Assembly: GCA_021783995.1 (NCBI GenBank)
Contig: JAJXTH010000002.1
Coordinates: 1-64,000, forward strand
Direction of reading: 5' to 3'
DNA from: Pseudomonadota bacterium
Lineage (GTDB): Bacteria; Pseudomonadota; Gammaproteobacteria; Burkholderiales; Gallionellaceae
DNA length: 64,000 nt
The translations under genes and the position numbers were made by a program. This document shows positions 38,413 through 47,662 of the stretch, piece after piece. The notes under the pieces were generated by a model that was not told the origin of the DNA, ran no database searches, and worked only from the letters and a program-made list of their open reading frames with translations. Positions within the stretch are counted from its first letter, which is position 1. Each line of letters starts with the position of its first letter.

Positions 38413-39732
38413 TTAGTTGCACTCTTTGGGCTGCAGCCTTATGGACTTTCCAGGATCGAGCACGACCACCACGCTATAGACCCTGTAGCTTGGGTACGAG
38501 ATGATGATCCTGTGCTTGCCCGGTTTGGTCGCGAGCGTCACGCCTGACGGCCCGACCGCCCCCTTGGCAATACCGTCCAGGAACAGCTTCGCGCTCTCCT
38601 TGCAGTTCACGATGATGCGCGACTCTTCAAGAGATTCGGGGCTGATGATCGTCGCCTTGCCAATCGGATCCACCTTCGCGACCGGGTGACTTTCGACGGG
38701 CTTTGAGTGACTCTCAACGGTCATCCCCTTTTTTTCCGCCTTCGCCACCACGGGCTTTTTCCTGGCCGGCTTCTTCAGCGGCGCCTTGACCTCCTTGTGC
38801 TTTGCAGGCGCAGTGGATGAAGCCTGGTCAGGCAGCTTTGCAACAGGAGCCTGCACGGACGAGGCGGCCGCAACAGACGAGGATGCTAGCAAAGGCGCCG
38901 CTGCAGATGGCGGGACGGCCTGAGCTACCGAAGCCGGCAATGCAGGAACAGGAGCAGCTGCGATTGGCGCTGCAACCTCATGGTCTAGCTTGCCGATGAA
39001 GAGCAACAGCCCCAAAAGCAGGATCGCCACGCCGCTCGCAACATAGGTGATCTGTCTTGCGAGACCGGCCCCCCTGAATTTCCGAGACAAAGTCTGCGCG
39101 AACGCCTTGATGCGATTTTGTATCTCTGCATACAGTCGCCAAAGGCTGCTTCCTGCCGTCTGTGCATCCATGAGCCTGGTCGCTTGATCGCCAGGATAGC
39201 CGATTGCATAGATCTCGTGCTCGCGCACATGCTTGTCGGTGCGCGAGCCCTGATAATGGAACATGCCGGGATACTGGGGAGACAGACGCGAAACCGCATC
39301 GTAATAGGAGCGCGAAACCAGTATCTGGCTGGGATCGGCAAATCCCATGATGCGTTGCGCGACATTGATGCCGTCCCCGACGATGTTGGGCTGGCCGTTG
39401 ATATCCCGGACCAGGCGTACAGGGCCCAGATTTATGCCTATGCGCACCAAGAGCTGCGGATCAAGATAAGGGTCTTCCGCAAGCAGGTTGGTGCGCAGCC
39501 TGAGCGCCGCATTCAGCGCGGCTTCGACATCACCCAGGAAATTGATCGCAGCGCCATCCCCCGTATCGAGGATGATGCGCTCGGCGACAGGCACATCGCC
39601 GATCGCCTCCGAAAGATAGGCATTGAACCTGTCTTTCAGGGATATCTGCCCCGCCACGGTTTTTTTTGCATATTCCACGATATCCAAAAAAAGCACGCTG
39701 CAGATGATGGTTTTATTGTTGCGCTCTTCCAT
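38413..39732 (-). CDS. Class III nucleotide cyclase with membrane helix and PEGA-like domain
   Basis: Residues 8–180 form an adenylate/guanylate cyclase catalytic domain: metal aspartates in LFLDIVEYAK and DTGDGAAINFLG, and the asparagine and arginine of the transition-state motif in GDGINVAQRIMG, so it looks active. A membrane helix follows at about residues 232–250, then an alanine/proline- and lysine-rich linker, and a C-terminal PEGA-like beta domain (AKLFLDGIAKGAVGPSGVTL, GKHRIIISYPSYR). The PEGA part would face the periplasm and could sense or bind envelope material. Base specificity (cAMP or cGMP) is not clear. It is followed by the Ser/Thr kinase gene. Confidence 0.85.
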   Translation of the reverse strand: MEERNNKTIICSVLFLDIVEYAKKTVAGQISLKDRFNAYLSEAIGDVPVAERIILDTGDGAAINFLGDVEAALNAALRLRTNLLAEDPYLDPQLLVRIGINLGPVRLVRDINGQPNIVGDGINVAQRIMGFADPSQILVSRSYYDAVSRLSPQYPGMFHYQGSRTDKHVREHEIYAIGYPGDQATRLMDAQTAGSSLWRLYAEIQNRIKAFAQTLSRKFRGAGLARQITYVASGVAILLLGLLLFIGKLDHEVAAPIAAAPVPALPASVAQAVPPSAAAPLLASSSVAAASSVQAPVAKLPDQASSTAPAKHKEVKAPLKKPARKKPVVAKAEKKGMTVESHSKPVESHPVAKVDPIGKATIISPESLEESRIIVNCKESAKLFLDGIAKGAVGPSGVTLATKPGKHRIIISYPSYRVYSVVVVLDPGKSIRLQPKECN

Positions 39733-39767
39733 TCAATCCTTGTTGCACCGAAATTGTCGTCGACCGC

Positions 39768-40583
39768 TCAACGCTTGCGCCGGGCGGTGCGCGCAGCAGG
39801 GGCCGGTTCGGGCTCGTTTTCATGCGCACTCAAACCCGCCCAATCAAGCACCTGCACAATTTCGCCTTCGCCCAGTTCCGCTGTCATTCCCCGTTTCAGG
39901 CGGGGAGGCAGATTGATTATACCGAATCGCACGCGTATCAAGCGGCTGACAGGCAACCCCAGCGCATCGAATGTGCGGCGCACGATGCGATTGCGCCCCT
40001 CTTTCAGCATCACGCGGTACCAGTGATTAAACCCCTCGCCGCCCTGATCCTCCAGTTTCTCAAAGGTCGCCTTACCGTCTTCCAGTTCAACGCCTTCTTT
40101 CAGCACGCGCGTGATCTGCTCTTCCGTCAGCGTGCCCTGCACGCGCACTGCATACTCACGCTCCACCTCGAAGCGCGGGTGCATCAGCCGGTTCGCGAGC
40201 TCGCCCGATGTAGTGAAAATCAGCAAGCCGCTGGTATTGAAATCCAGACGTCCGATGGCTATCCATTTCTGTCCTCTTAGCTTGGGCAGCTTGTCGAACA
40301 CGCTCGCCCGTTTTCCGGGATCATCCCGGCTTACGATCTCGCCCTCCGGCTTGTGATACAGCAACACGCGTACCGCATGCGCGCGCGCGCCCACGCGCAG
40401 CATGCGCTTTTCGGTCCTGATCAGATCTCCCGGCACCACGCGCATGCCCAGCGTGGCCGGCTCGCCATTCACGCTGACACGGCCGGCAACGATCCATTCC
40501 TCCATGGCGCGGCGCGAGCCGAAACCTGCCTGAGCCAGCACCTTCTGCAACTTCTCGCCCTGCACATCATCCAGCTCATTCAT
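39768..40583 (-). CDS. rluB: 23S rRNA pseudouridine synthase RluB
   Basis: A 271-residue RsuA-family enzyme. It has an N-terminal S4 RNA-binding domain ([21 protein letters not shown]) and a catalytic aspartate in the motif [11 protein letters not shown]. RluB modifies U2605 of 23S rRNA. The C-terminus is a short basic tail. It overlaps recR by four bases (ATGA); in many relatives rluB follows scpB instead. Confidence 0.9.
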   Translation of the reverse strand: MNELDDVQGEKLQKVLAQAGFGSRRAMEEWIVAGRVSVNGEPATLGMRVVPGDLIRTEKRMLRVGARAHAVRVLLYHKPEGEIVSRDDPGKRASVFDKLPKLRGQKWIAIGRLDFNTSGLLIFTTSGELANRLMHPRFEVEREYAVRVQGTLTEEQITRVLKEGVELEDGKATFEKLEDQGGEGFNHWYRVMLKEGRNRIVRRTFDALGLPVSRLIRVRFGIINLPPRLKRGMTAELGEGEIVQVLDWAGLSAHENEPEPAPAARTARRKR

Positions 40584-41170
40584 ATGATCAGCTCGCGTCT
40601 CTCAAGCATGGCTTGCGCCAAAGTGCCACTGTCCACCTGCTCCAACTCTCCGCCGACGGGCAGACCGCGCGCAATGCGTGACACTTTAACACCAAGGGAT
40701 TGCAGCTGGGTTGCCAGATAATGCGCGGTGGCATCGCCTTCCACAGTGAAATTGGTTGCCAGTATCACTTCGCAGGGCTGTTCCTGCACGCGCCTGACCA
40801 GCCTGTCCAGATGCAATTCCCTGGCACCTATGCCATCCAGCGGTGACAATCTTCCCATCAGCACATAATACATGCCCGCATAACATTGCGTCTGTTCCAT
40901 CATCAGAAGGTCTGCTGGCATCTCCACCACGCAAAGCTGCCTCTCGTCGCGCTTCCCTGAAGCACACAGGGCGCAGACCTCCTGCTCGGAAAAATTGTTG
41001 CATCTGGAGCAGTGCCGGATATGGGTTGCTGCCCCATGCAATGCTTCCGCCAGATGCAATGCTCCCTGGCGATCGCGCTGCAGCAAATGATAAGCCATGC
41101 GCTGCGCCGATCTGGGCCCCACCCCTGGCAGACAGCGCAAAGCCGCAATCAGCTCGTCAAGATGGGTCAT
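40580..41170 (-). CDS. recR: Recombination protein RecR
   Basis: A 196-residue RecFOR component: helix-hairpin-helix ([17 protein letters not shown]), a four-cysteine zinc finger ([16 protein letters not shown]), a Toprim domain ([13 protein letters not shown]) and a C-terminal Walker-like strand. The ATG overlaps the ybaB stop within TGATG; an in-frame TTG one codon earlier is less likely. Part of the conserved dnaX–ybaB–recR operon. Confidence 0.96.
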   Translation of the reverse strand: MTHLDELIAALRCLPGVGPRSAQRMAYHLLQRDRQGALHLAEALHGAATHIRHCSRCNNFSEQEVCALCASGKRDERQLCVVEMPADLLMMEQTQCYAGMYYVLMGRLSPLDGIGARELHLDRLVRRVQEQPCEVILATNFTVEGDATAHYLATQLQSLGVKVSRIARGLPVGGELEQVDSGTLAQAMLERRELII

Positions 41171-41493
41171 CAAAAAGGAAGCTTCATCCCCGGCGGCAAG
41201 CCCATGCCCGCGCCGAATGCGCTCATGCGCTGCTCCGTGGTCTGGGCCACTTTCTGCACCGCGTCGTTTAATGCCAGCACCAGAAGATCCTCCAGCATTT
41301 CCTTGTCAGACATCATGCTGTCATCGATAGTGACGCGGCGCACTTCGTGCGAACAAGTCATGCTTACCTTGACCATGCCCGAGGCCGCCAGCCCCTCGAC
41401 CTCGATGTTCGCAAGCTCGGCCTGCGCCTGCTGCATGTTCTTCTGCATCTGCTGCGCCTGTTTCATCAGGCCGCCCAAACCACCCTTCATCAT
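41170..41493 (-). CDS. ybaB: YbaB/EbfC nucleoid-associated protein
   Basis: A 107-residue dimeric DNA-binding protein. The methionine/glutamine-rich opening ([18 protein letters not shown]) and the [19 protein letters not shown] core are typical. It lies 11 bases after dnaX and is coupled to recR. Confidence 0.95.
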   Translation of the reverse strand: MMKGGLGGLMKQAQQMQKNMQQAQAELANIEVEGLAASGMVKVSMTCSHEVRRVTIDDSMMSDKEMLEDLLVLALNDAVQKVAQTTEQRMSAFGAGMGLPPGMKLPF

Positions 41494-41504
41494 GTCGATT
41501 GCTC

Positions 41505-43076
41505 CTATTGAACCGGTTTAATGGATTCTGGCGACAGACTCGCACCCAGCATGGTTTGCGCATCTCTTACGAAATCATCCTGAGCAATCGCGTCTATCGC
41601 CTGATTCTGTCTATCTTGCCTGTGCTGATGCTCGATCCTTGCGGGTGTCGCCGCAGTCACCTTGCCCAGCACCACGGCAAGCCTGATCGGTTTGCCGAAA
41701 TGATCTTTCAGCGCAGACTGCAGGTTATCTGTTGCCGTCCTGGTCTGCAAATGCTTGTGCTCCTCGGACAGCCGCAACACCATCTGATCGTCGGAAAACG
41801 ATTCAAGCACGCAATGTTTCGCCAGTTGCTGCGCCATGGCCTGGATCTTCAGCCGTCCTGTCAGTGCAGCCCAGTCGGGAATCGCCTCGTCCTGCCGGAC
41901 AGGCGCCTTATTGGTCTTTTCTGCCGAAATCTTATCCGGCTGGCCAGCGATCGGGGGAGACAGGCTTGCCGCGCTGGAGGGCATAAATGCCAGCATGCGC
42001 AACAAGGTCATCGTGAAGCCCGCATATTCGTCTGGCGCCAGGTCGATTTCTGCAGATCCATGTATCGCGATCTGATAGAAAAGCTGTATCTCTTCGGGAG
42101 AAAAAACTGCGGCCAGCTCCATCAGCTGTTCGCGTCCAGATTCATCGTCGGCGATTGCCTGAGGCACAGTCTGCGCCAGCGCAATGCGATGCAGAACGGA
42201 AGCCAGGTCCTGCATCGCGGATTCGAACGCGATGCTGCGTCCTGCCATGTCGTCTGCGATCCCGAGCAATGCTGCACCATCTTTTTGCTGCAGCGCTTGC
42301 AAAAGGGCGAACAGATAACCTTGGTCGATTGCGCCCAGCATGCTGCGCATCGCGGCTTCTTCCACCCTGCCCGAAGAAAAGGCAATCGCCTGATCCATCA
42401 GGCTCAGTGCGTCCCGCATGCTGCCTTGGGCTGCGCGCGCAACGAGGTTCAGCGCGCCCGGCTCGAACTCGATCTTCTCCTGCTCGAGCACGTATTTAAG
42501 ATGCGTCGCGATCAGACCCGGGGGCAACTGTTTCAGGTTGAACTGCAGGCAGCGCGACAGCACGGTGACGGGAATCTTCTGCGGATCGGTCGTCGCAAGG
42601 ATGAATTTCACATGAGGAGGAGGCTCTTCCAGCGTCTTCAACATCGCATTGAACGCGGATTTTGACAGCATGTGAACTTCGTCAATGATATACACCTTGA
42701 AGCGCGCATTGGTAGGCAGATAAAGCGCACTTTCCAGAAGCTCGCGCATGCTGTCCACCTGGGTATTGGATGCCGCATCGAGCTCGATCAGGTCGACGAA
42801 GCGTCCGCTGTCGATCTCACGGCATGCGCTGCACACTCCGCAAGGTGTTGCAGTGATCCCGGTCTGGCAGTTCAGGGATTTGGCGAAGATGCGTGCGATC
42901 GTGGTCTTGCCTACCCCACGCGTCCCCGTGAAGAGATAGGCGTGATGCAACCGGTTTTGAGACAGCGCGTTGGTCAGTGCCCTGACAACGTGCTCCTGCC
43001 CTGCCAACTGCGCGAAGCTCCTGGGCCGCCATTTTCGTGCAAGTACCGAAGTATCTGACAAGTTATACCGCGTCAA
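41505..43076 (-). CDS. dnaX: DNA polymerase III subunits gamma/tau
   Basis: A 523-residue clamp-loader ATPase. It shows Walker [10 protein letters not shown], a four-cysteine zinc module ([13 protein letters not shown] with the upstream cysteine), Walker [10 protein letters not shown] and the SRC sensor LSRCLQF. The C-terminal domain V-like region fits tau. No canonical AAAAAAG slippery heptamer is evident, so production of a separate gamma is unproven. No ATG exists near the start: the TTG at 43076 overlaps the pagL-like stop as TTGA, while a TTG five codons on gives a more family-like [16 protein letters not shown]. Confidence 0.94.
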   Translation of the reverse strand: MTRYNLSDTSVLARKWRPRSFAQLAGQEHVVRALTNALSQNRLHHAYLFTGTRGVGKTTIARIFAKSLNCQTGITATPCGVCSACREIDSGRFVDLIELDAASNTQVDSMRELLESALYLPTNARFKVYIIDEVHMLSKSAFNAMLKTLEEPPPHVKFILATTDPQKIPVTVLSRCLQFNLKQLPPGLIATHLKYVLEQEKIEFEPGALNLVARAAQGSMRDALSLMDQAIAFSSGRVEEAAMRSMLGAIDQGYLFALLQALQQKDGAALLGIADDMAGRSIAFESAMQDLASVLHRIALAQTVPQAIADDESGREQLMELAAVFSPEEIQLFYQIAIHGSAEIDLAPDEYAGFTMTLLRMLAFMPSSAASLSPPIAGQPDKISAEKTNKAPVRQDEAIPDWAALTGRLKIQAMAQQLAKHCVLESFSDDQMVLRLSEEHKHLQTRTATDNLQSALKDHFGKPIRLAVVLGKVTAATPARIEHQHRQDRQNQAIDAIAQDDFVRDAQTMLGASLSPESIKPVQ

Positions 43077-43600
43077 AAGTGGTAGATAAGATGAACCTCG
43101 TTCAGATTGATACCCTGATTCGGTTTCTTGATCCCGCCGTTGGAGAGATGCTGGAAGCGATAGCCCAGATCATACTGCTGATGGTCACCCAGCCTCAAGC
43201 CCGCACCCACATGGTCGCCGAACTGGAACGAGCTGCCGAACCTGCGGTCGCCGTTGATGAAATCCGGCGAAATCATATGCGCACCTATCGCGCCTTCGAG
43301 ATAGGGCGTCATGCTGCCCGGATTTTTCTGCACCAGACGAAAGACAGGGGTCAACCCAAGATCTGTCACATTCTGATTGTCGCCAAAACTGCTGTGACCG
43401 CGCCATCTGCCCACCATGGCCTCCCAGAAACCCGTCACTTCCCAGTCGCCATCGGTAAACCAACTACGATTGAAATTCCAGATTGCACCCACCCGCTCGG
43501 TGTCCGTTGCATTGCCACTTCCAGCCTCGACAGATATCCCATCCATCGCCCATGCATTGCCGCACAACATCAAGAGAAAACAAAAAAACAGCTTTTTCAA
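43073..43600 (-). CDS. PagL-like lipid A 3-O-deacylase
   Basis: A 175-residue outer-membrane beta-barrel protein with a Sec signal peptide (cleavage after NAWA) and a C-terminal phenylalanine, the usual barrel end signal. The PagL catalytic motif appears late as YRFQHLSNGGI (histidine and serine), with a following glutamate in LNEVHLIY. It would remove the 3-linked acyl chain from lipid A and so remodel lipopolysaccharide. It starts at TTG after a strong AGGAGGG and lies between ffs and dnaX, an unusual position for such a gene. Confidence 0.85.
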   Translation of the reverse strand: MKKLFFCFLLMLCGNAWAMDGISVEAGSGNATDTERVGAIWNFNRSWFTDGDWEVTGFWEAMVGRWRGHSSFGDNQNVTDLGLTPVFRLVQKNPGSMTPYLEGAIGAHMISPDFINGDRRFGSSFQFGDHVGAGLRLGDHQQYDLGYRFQHLSNGGIKKPNQGINLNEVHLIYHF

Positions 43601-43632
43601 CTAGCCCTCCTGCGGCCTTCTCTACATAAGGA

Positions 43633-43727
43633 GGCGAGCCTTACCCCCGGCACTTGCAGTAATAACTGTGGCTGCTTCCTTCCGGACCTGACCAGGTTCG
43701 CTACCCTGCAATGCGGGGAGACCCGCC
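43633..43727 (-). ncRNA. ffs: Signal recognition particle 4.5S RNA
   Basis: The minus strand carries the conserved domain IV core CAGGTCCGGAAGGAAGCAGCC with the GGAA tetraloop and the symmetric internal loop. Flanking segments starting GGCGGGTCTCCCCGC and ending GGGGGTAAGGCTCGCC pair to close the long hairpin. It binds Ffh to target membrane proteins. Ends are estimated from the pairing. It lies upstream of dnaX, a common position. Confidence 0.93.
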
Positions 43728-43758
43728 AATTCTTGAGCGACGTTGAAACAACCCCGCC

Positions 43759-45285
43759 CTATAAATTCGCGCGCACCGGAATGATGGCGATGCGCTTTTT
43801 CCATTCCATGGGCCCGATGTCGTGCACCGAACGTCCTTTGCTGTCGACCGCAACCGTCACCGGCATATCCTCGACCTCGAATTCGTAGATCGCCTCCATG
43901 CCCAAGTCGGCAAAAGCCAGCACTTTCGCGCTGCGCACCGCGCGCGATACAAGATAGGCCGCGCCTCCGACCGCAATCAGATACACCGCTCCGTGTTTTC
44001 TGATAACCTCTATCGCTTTTGGCCCGCGCTCTGCCTTGCCTATCATGCCGATCAATCCGGTCTCGCCCAGCATCGTCTCTGTGTACTTGTCCATGCGGGT
44101 AGCGGTCGTCGGCCCTGCGGGTCCGACCACCTCGCTTCCTACCGGATCGACGGGTCCGACATAATAAATGAAGCGGTTCTTAAAATCCACGCCTTGCGGC
44201 AACTTTTCTCCGCGGGCGAGCATTTCGGCTATGCGCTTGTGCGCTGCATCCCGACCGGTGAGCAATTTCCCCGACAACAGGATGGTCTCGCCTGGCTGCC
44301 AGTCGCTTATCTGCTCACGCGTTATGCCATCGAGGTTTACGCGCCTCGCATCCTTCGCAGGCTGCCAATGCACGTCTGTATAATCGGAAAGCACGGGTGG
44401 TGCAAATTCCGCCCGGCCGGATCCATCCATTTCGAAATGCACATGCCGGGTCGCCGCACAGTTGGGAATGATCGCGACCGGTTTCGATGCGGCATGCGTC
44501 GGGTAATCCAGTATCTTCACATCCAGCACCGTCGTCAGCCCTCCCAGACCCTGAGCGCCTATGCCCAGCGCGTTGATCCTGTCGTAAAGCTCGATGCGCA
44601 GCGCCTCGATGCGACTGGCAGGTCCGCGCGCCTTCAGTTCGTGCATGTCCATGGGCTGCATCAGCGCCTCCTTCGCAAGCAATACGGCTTTTTCCGCCGT
44701 CCCGCCTATGCCTATGCCCAGCATGCCCGGCGGACACCAGCCCGCTCCCATGCCTTCCACGCTTTGCAGCACCCACTCGACGATGTCGTCGCCCGGGTTC
44801 AGCATTTTCATCACAGCCTTGTTCTCCGACCCCCCCCCTTTTGCCGCGATGCTGACCTCGACCCTGTCTCCCTTTACCAGCTCGACGTGAACCACTGCGG
44901 GCGTGTTGTCGCGCGTGTTCCTGCGCTCTCCTGCAGGATCGGAAACAATGGAGGCGCGCAGCACATTGCCAGGATCCAGGTAGGCGCGACGCACTCCCTC
45001 GTTGACCATCCCGACAAGATCGAGATCTCCATCCCATCGCACCCGCATCCCCACCTTGACGAAGGCCACCACGATGCCCGTGTCCTGACAGATAGGGCGA
45101 TGCCCCATCGCGCACATGCGTGAATTGGCAAGTATCTGCGCCATCGCATCCTTCGCTGCTGGCGACTGTTCGATCTCGTATGCTTTTGCCAGCGCCCTGA
45201 TAAAATCGACAGGGTGATAATACGAGATGAATTGCAGCGCATCCGCAACGCTGTCTATGAAATCCTGCTGGCGTATGATGGTCAT
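43759..45285 (-). CDS. Class I fumarate hydratase
   Basis: A 508-residue [4Fe-4S] fumarase converting fumarate to malate in the citric acid cycle. Cluster cysteines are expected in GHRPICQDTG, AGWCPPGM and PNCAATRH. The C-terminal domain has KNRFIYYVGPVDPVGSEVVGPAGPTTATRMD, shared with the beta domain of two-subunit enzymes. The single-chain form (FumA/FumB-like) is of normal length. Its 3' end lies 32 bases before ffs in the same direction. The iron–sulphur form is oxygen-sensitive. Confidence 0.94.
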   Translation of the reverse strand: MTIIRQQDFIDSVADALQFISYYHPVDFIRALAKAYEIEQSPAAKDAMAQILANSRMCAMGHRPICQDTGIVVAFVKVGMRVRWDGDLDLVGMVNEGVRRAYLDPGNVLRASIVSDPAGERRNTRDNTPAVVHVELVKGDRVEVSIAAKGGGSENKAVMKMLNPGDDIVEWVLQSVEGMGAGWCPPGMLGIGIGGTAEKAVLLAKEALMQPMDMHELKARGPASRIEALRIELYDRINALGIGAQGLGGLTTVLDVKILDYPTHAASKPVAIIPNCAATRHVHFEMDGSGRAEFAPPVLSDYTDVHWQPAKDARRVNLDGITREQISDWQPGETILLSGKLLTGRDAAHKRIAEMLARGEKLPQGVDFKNRFIYYVGPVDPVGSEVVGPAGPTTATRMDKYTETMLGETGLIGMIGKAERGPKAIEVIRKHGAVYLIAVGGAAYLVSRAVRSAKVLAFADLGMEAIYEFEVEDMPVTVAVDSKGRSVHDIGPMEWKKRIAIIPVRANL

Positions 45286-45380
45286 GACTACCCTGTCTGG
45301 AAGGCTGCAAAGGCTGCACCCACTGCATCAATGCTACCAGCAGGCGTGCAATAAAGCGATACTTGCGTTACCCTTCACAC

Positions 45381-45836
45381 ATGAAAGACATCGGACAACA
45401 TCTCGCCTCACTCGCCATCACCGCCTGGGTCGGCAGCCTGTGGGCAATCAGCTATATTGCAGCCCCCATCCTTTTCTACAGACAACCTGACAGACAGCTT
45501 GCCGGCAACCTCGCAGGCCACATGTTTTCAGCCATGAATGACATCGGCCTCGTGTGCGGCGTCTATCTGCTCACCTATCTTTTCTGGCGGTTCGGACGGG
45601 CAGCATCCCGACAGCCGATATTCAGGGTGTCTGCCCTGATGCTTTTGATCACGATGGCGATGCTGCTCTACTTCGAGCCCACCATGAACGCCCTGAAGGC
45701 TGACGCCCTTCCTCTGGACGTGATGCACAGCAATCTCGCCGCAAGATTCAGGATGCTGCACGGCATTTCGCAGATGCTCGCGCTGATCGAAAGCCTTCTT
45801 GGCGTCTTTCTCGCGATCAGAAACCGTGCCTCATAG
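45381..45836 (+). CDS. DUF4149 membrane protein
   Basis: A 151-residue protein with four predicted membrane helices: near residues 10–30 (ITAWVGSLWAISYIAAPILF), 50–70, 85–102 and 128–147. It fits the DUF4149 family, which is common in betaproteobacteria and has no known role. The conserved early tryptophan-glycine and APILF motif are present. The ATG start has no clear ribosome-binding site; an in-frame TTG six codons upstream is the alternative. It is divergent from fumarase. Confidence 0.85.
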   Translation: MKDIGQHLASLAITAWVGSLWAISYIAAPILFYRQPDRQLAGNLAGHMFSAMNDIGLVCGVYLLTYLFWRFGRAASRQPIFRVSALMLLITMAMLLYFEPTMNALKADALPLDVMHSNLAARFRMLHGISQMLALIESLLGVFLAIRNRAS

Positions 45837-45856
45837 CACATTTGTTAATAATTTGT

Positions 45857-45870
45857 TTGATTTTCATCAA
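45857..45870 (+). promoter_or_regulatory. FNR/ANR-type operator
   Basis: TTGATTTTCATCAA is an exact match to the FNR consensus TTGAT–4 bases–ATCAA. Its centre (45863.5) is about 40 bases before a start site predicted from TATTAC at 45891–45896, the class II activator position. An oxygen-responsive FNR/ANR-like regulator could therefore activate the small gene that follows. Confidence 0.6.
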
Positions 45871-45944
45871 AACTCCTATTGCATTAACGATATTACTGTA
45901 TATACTGCAACCGGTCGCAACAGGTTCAAGTGGAGGATCAAGCG

Positions 45945-46106
45945 ATGGAACAGCCATTTTCACACGGCCTACTCTATTCGGTCGCACCAGAAAATATTTC
46001 CGAACTTCATCTGCAGGACGATGAGGCCGCGAACAATTTCGAATGGGAAGTACAGGAATCATTGATCTCCAAACTGATCGGAGCCGTGCTCGTGCGCTTC
46101 AGATAA
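45945..46106 (+). CDS. Small 53-residue protein under a putative FNR-type promoter
   Basis: An ATG eight bases after a consensus GGAGG opens a 53-codon frame ending at TAA (46104–46106). The product starts MEQPFSHGLLYSVAPEN, has an acidic middle (HLQDDEAANN) and ends with a hydrophobic, basic helix-like tail (LISKLIGAVLVRFR) that could contact a membrane. I recognise no family. An FNR box and –10-like element lie upstream, which argues for a real, oxygen-regulated gene. The sensor kinase gene begins 89 bases downstream in the same direction. Confidence 0.6.
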   Translation: MEQPFSHGLLYSVAPENISELHLQDDEAANNFEWEVQESLISKLIGAVLVRFR

Positions 46107-46195
46107 ACCTCCGATAGCCCTGTCGGGCGAAAATGGTAGAATCACACATCGATTGCCGTTTCCCGCGACATGATTCACCATAAAATTTTCGCTCG

Positions 46196-47662
46196 ATGAG
46201 CAGCGCTGCCGCGTTCAAAAAAAAGCTGTCCGAATGGCACCCCAGATCCTTTTCCGGGCTCATTCTGGCTGGCTTCCTGCTCGCCTCCGTCCCACTGATG
46301 CTCTCCCTCATGTACAGCGCAGTATCGATCAACCAGCTAGCAAAACAGAACCGGCAAGTAGTTTACAAGGCCGAGCGGATCGCGCATTTCAGCCGCCTGT
46401 TGATAGACTATGCAACGACGATGGAACACAACGTGAAATTGTCGTCCATACTGGCCGATGACTCCCTGCTGACAAACTATTTCCAGAACCGCGAAAAGTT
46501 CAGGGAAACCCTTGCAAGTCTCTACACCCTTCCGCTCACACCACAACAGGGCCTGCTGCTTCGTAAAATTGATGCAGCAGACTCCGCCATTTTCCAGAAC
46601 GTGAGGAGAATCACCCAGTCGCATCCGGGCGAATGGCATGTCGACTTTTCTCCGCTGATGGATTCGACGCAAAGCTTCCTTAATCACGGCGATGCGCCGA
46701 TCGAGCGCGAAGTGGGAGCGATGCAGGACATGGCAGACCAGGCGAACAGAGCCATCGCCTGGCTGCTGATCGCCCTGATTCCGCTGATGTTTCTGCTGGC
46801 CTTCGGATTTTCCACCCTGATCGCAAGACCGATGCGAAAAATCGACGAAGTGATCCGCGCGATGGGCAACGGGAATTTGTCGAACGCCGTCAGAATAGAC
46901 GGGCCGCAGGATCTGCAACAGCTGGGAGACAGGCTGGACTGGATGCGTTTGCGCCTACTCGAGATCGAGGAACAGAAGTCCACCTTTCTTCAGCATGTAT
47001 CGCACGAGCTCAAGACTCCGCTCACCTCGATCCGGGAGGGTGCCAATCTGCTCTCCGAAGGCATCGCAGGCGAGCTCAGCGCAAGCCAGGCTGAAATCGT
47101 CAGGATACTCGCCTCCAACAGCATGCAATTGCAAAAGCGCATCGAAGACCTGTTAAACTTCAGCGCGCTCCAGTCCGAGAAGGTAGCACTGCTGAAACAG
47201 GAAATCGCGCTCAGGCCCCTGCTCGAACTCGTGGTACGCGACCAGTATCTCGCCATCGCAAACAAGTCACTGCAAATCGAACTCTCCTGCCCCGACCTGT
47301 CGATGAATGGCGACGAACAGAAACTCCGGATCATCGTGGACAATCTCCTGTCCAACGCGATCAAGTACTCGACCCCGGGAGGCCGCATCAGAATCCGCGC
47401 TGCAGATTCGGGCCGCACACTCGTGCTGGACGTCACTGATTTCGGGCCCGGCATAGACAGCATGGACAAGGAAAAGATTTTTGAGGCCTTCTATCAGGGA
47501 CGCAGAGCGCCTCAGTCCCACATAAGAGGAACGGGGCTTGGCCTTGCCATCGCGCGTGAATACACGCTGGCGCATGGCGGCACGATAGCGCTTGCCGAAC
47601 AGGAAGAAGGCACATGCTTCAGACTGGAATTCCCTTTGAAACAGAACGCTGCGAAAGAATGA
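46196..47662 (+). CDS. qseE: Sensor histidine kinase, QseE/GlrK-like
   Basis: A 488-residue two-helix membrane kinase: helices near residues 20–44 and 187–208 flank a periplasmic sensor of about 140 residues, then HAMP, a dimerisation domain with phospho-accepting histidine in HVSHELKTPL, and an ATPase domain (DNLLSNAIKYS, DFGPGID, GTGLGLAI). Order and neighbours (lipoprotein, then a sigma-54 regulator with GAFTGA) match the qseE–qseG–qseF (glrK–yfhG–glrR) locus. Ligand is unknown; in enterobacteria adrenaline, sulphate and phosphate have been proposed. The start lacks a strong ribosome-binding site. Confidence 0.88.
   Translation: MSSAAAFKKKLSEWHPRSFSGLILAGFLLASVPLMLSLMYSAVSINQLAKQNRQVVYKAERIAHFSRLLIDYATTMEHNVKLSSILADDSLLTNYFQNREKFRETLASLYTLPLTPQQGLLLRKIDAADSAIFQNVRRITQSHPGEWHVDFSPLMDSTQSFLNHGDAPIEREVGAMQDMADQANRAIAWLLIALIPLMFLLAFGFSTLIARPMRKIDEVIRAMGNGNLSNAVRIDGPQDLQQLGDRLDWMRLRLLEIEEQKSTFLQHVSHELKTPLTSIREGANLLSEGIAGELSASQAEIVRILASNSMQLQKRIEDLLNFSALQSEKVALLKQEIALRPLLELVVRDQYLAIANKSLQIELSCPDLSMNGDEQKLRIIVDNLLSNAIKYSTPGGRIRIRAADSGRTLVLDVTDFGPGIDSMDKEKIFEAFYQGRRAPQSHIRGTGLGLAIAREYTLAHGGTIALAEQEEGTCFRLEFPLKQNAAKE

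Noticed and set aside
39880-39905. Second copy of the TTCCC…GGGAA palindrome inside rluB
   Set aside because: CCCCG…CGGGG is imperfect and explained by the coding sequence of rluB.
42270-42300. dnaX programmed frameshift site
   Set aside because: A run of five adenines followed by G occurs on the coding strand, but it is not the A-AAA-AAG heptamer in the right frame, and no following stem is evident.
43046-43076. Promoter TTGACG with GATACT at the dnaX start
   Set aside because: Spacing is only 15 bases, and transcripts would begin inside the coding sequence after the only plausible start codons.
43822-45123. Plus-strand open frame of 433 codons over fumarase
   Set aside because: It is antisense to a full-length class I fumarase with all motifs; no family likeness was seen.
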